Shown here piece by piece: positions 62,452 to 64,000 of a stretch of DNA of 64,000 nt. The stretch is from Thuidium tamariscinum (lineage: Eukaryota; Streptophyta; Bryopsida; Hypnales; Thuidiaceae). Numbering within the stretch: position 1 is the stretch's first letter; each line of letters starts with the position of its first letter. The stretch covers positions 22,037,067-22,101,066 of the forward strand of contig OX344758.2 in the NCBI GenBank assembly GCA_947034885.2, in the 5' to 3' direction. The notes beneath the pieces were generated by a model. It saw only the letters and a list, made by a program, of their open reading frames with translations. It had not been told where the DNA came from and ran no database searches. The translations under genes and the position numbers were made by a program.

Positions 62452-64000
62452 TTCCTTAAGGTTTGATCTTCGTGATTTTGTTTTGTTTTTCAGAGTTTAT
62501 CTTCGCTTTGCGATCTGCAGGTGAAGGTGAAAGCAGGGTTTTTTTTGTGTTATCATGGATTGATTCACAAGAAGGCAGATTGCTGCTTCATGTAACATGC
62601 GGTTCCAGTTCGATGTAGATTGATCAACAATGACATGATTTAGAGCGAAGATTTGGTGATTGGTTGAGTTTTGAGAGGCCATTGATGGCGTTGGACTCAA
62701 CCAGTGGCCGAGGTTCGTCATGTACAACATTTTGTGTAGAGATGGGTGGGTGGGTGTACCATGTAGTGGTTTGAATGCCAAGCTGTTTGGCAGATACTGT
62801 AGCTCTTGAAATTACTCTCTCGAATTTGTACAATAAAATTGGTAGAGTCCATTTATCGACACTCTTCACCTGTGATTGCTCCACTCGGTGTATAGTTTTG
62901 TGATCAAGGTTTATTTTTCCAATTTGCTCAGAGTGACGCCCTGATTTTTGTTATGGAAAGGGCTGTTGGTAAGGGACTAGTAGTGGTTTTCATTCGTAGG
63001 ATTCATGCTCTGTTAATTAAACTATCTTCGAGGGATTAAATTGGGGGATTGTTTGATAACATCTCCCTATGTAGCGCGTGAACCATTTTTCTTCTTCAAT
63101 TGTTGATGACTGTCCTTGCTCCTTGTCATCATCTACTGAACACTGCCTTCTTTACACAAGCTGGACCCTTTCGTAAGCTTTTTGCAACCAATTTTTCTCC
63201 ATTCATGCTTGGAGGTTTCACTAACAACTTACATGAACATGTACTGAATGTGTATGCATTTTAATTATGATATTTTTTTGGTTCAAATAACTTATAAAAT
63301 CATATTGCACCCTTCAAGAAGTTTTCAAAAAATAAGAATCAAGAATTGATGCAATATCATACTGATTTTGAGACCCACATTACCGGCCCAATTATGGGTC
63401 ATTTTCATTGACATCCACGAATGATTTGTCACAAGCTACGGGATTAAATACCCTGTCCAATAATCTTGAGGCTGGTTTTTAATTGAAGCAGCCACTGACA
63501 GACATCTCACTAGCATGGTCTCTATTTTTGTGAAAATACAAGAATTTTGGCTGAAACTACTCGAAACTGCAATGTGGTTGTGACAAACCAGGATCTACCA
63601 TATTTCTATGGGTTTGCAGAAGAACGGTAAATCCGGTTTAAAAGACCAGCATGGATGAAGCTCTTGTTGGGAATGGCTCAACTATCTAAGCCTCATGGAC
63701 TTAGATGGCAAGTTTCATCCTTGATGTCTGTTAGGAAGCACATCTGATGGCAAAGGACTATAATCTGTCTTTTGAGAAATTCTTGGTTCTCCATATGACA
63801 AGGTAATTTTTGCACCACACACCATAGTTGGATGGACAATGGTTGTAAGCAACTCACCAAACCTTGAGTTTGAACTGATGGCCACCTCGCCATTGTGCCA
63901 AGGCCAAACCTGCTAAACCAAGGCCATAGGTTCCTATGGATTTGCAATGACTATAGGTGGAGGTGGAGGCATGACTACCATTTTTGGTTGTTCCAACGGA
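62452..64000. other. 3' flank of the large membrane gene; no gene recognised
   Basis: The first few hundred bases are probably 3' untranslated region (an AATAAAA-type signal lies at about 62831). The rest is moderately AT-rich. A minus-strand 84-codon frame at 63693-63947 has no recognisable domain and includes no splice or start context that convinces me. Confidence 0.4.

Noticed and set aside
63693-63947. Possible retrotransposon frame at the window end
   Set aside because: No protease, integrase or reverse transcriptase motif in any frame.

Overview
The window looks like nuclear DNA of a green plant, most likely a streptophyte (charophyte alga or bryophyte-grade). The genes carry many introns with canonical GT-AG borders. 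They include a CYP85-clan-type P450, a plastid rubredoxin-like protein of the RBD1 type and a plant-type F-box/kelch protein, and Arabidopsis-type (TTTAGGG) telomere motifs occur. I cannot fix the species from sequence alone. No rRNA, tRNA, CRISPR array or bacterial-style operon was seen.

Layout. Two AT-rich, gene-poor, repeat-rich blocks (about 1-11.7 kb and 36.8-54.4 kb) and a third short one (19-23.5 kb) separate two gene islands. Island 1 (12.2-35.7 kb) holds, in order: a 9-exon cytochrome P450 (+, 12193-15585); convergent to it, a 3-exon rubredoxin-domain membrane protein (-, 16203-18760); a 4-exon F-box/kelch gene (-, 23677-26264); a 3-exon dephospho-CoA kinase (-, 30037-32047); and, divergent from the last, a 4-exon conserved plant gene of unknown function (+, 32818-35721). 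Island 2 (54.5-62.5 kb) holds one large 10-exon gene (+, 55724-62451) for a secreted-then-membrane protein of about 1177 residues: a big extracellular beta-rich part, then about nine membrane spans resembling TRP-like or polytopic receptor proteins. Exon borders were worked out by hand. In all six models the phases close exactly and the lengths match where I know the family, so I regard these models as good.

The genes do not form a pathway. P450: membrane oxidation of an isoprenoid or sterol-like substrate. RBD1-like: photosystem biogenesis. F-box/kelch: SCF ubiquitin ligase adaptor. CoaE: last step of CoA synthesis.

Most of the novelty is in the mobile DNA, all of it non-autonomous: (1) a six-copy ~200-250 bp terminal-inverted-repeat family with 9-10 bp target duplications (Mutator-like); (2) two TTAA-flanked families with piggyBac-like ends, one ~220 bp and one ~930 bp; (3) complete fold-back elements at 47.1 and 54.0 kb; (4) a ~300 bp repeat inserted in introns of all three neighbouring minus-strand genes, always antisense to them; (5) several local tandem arrays (359 bp, ~171 bp, ~160 bp, 126 bp), one of which contains the C-terminal codons of the CoaE gene.
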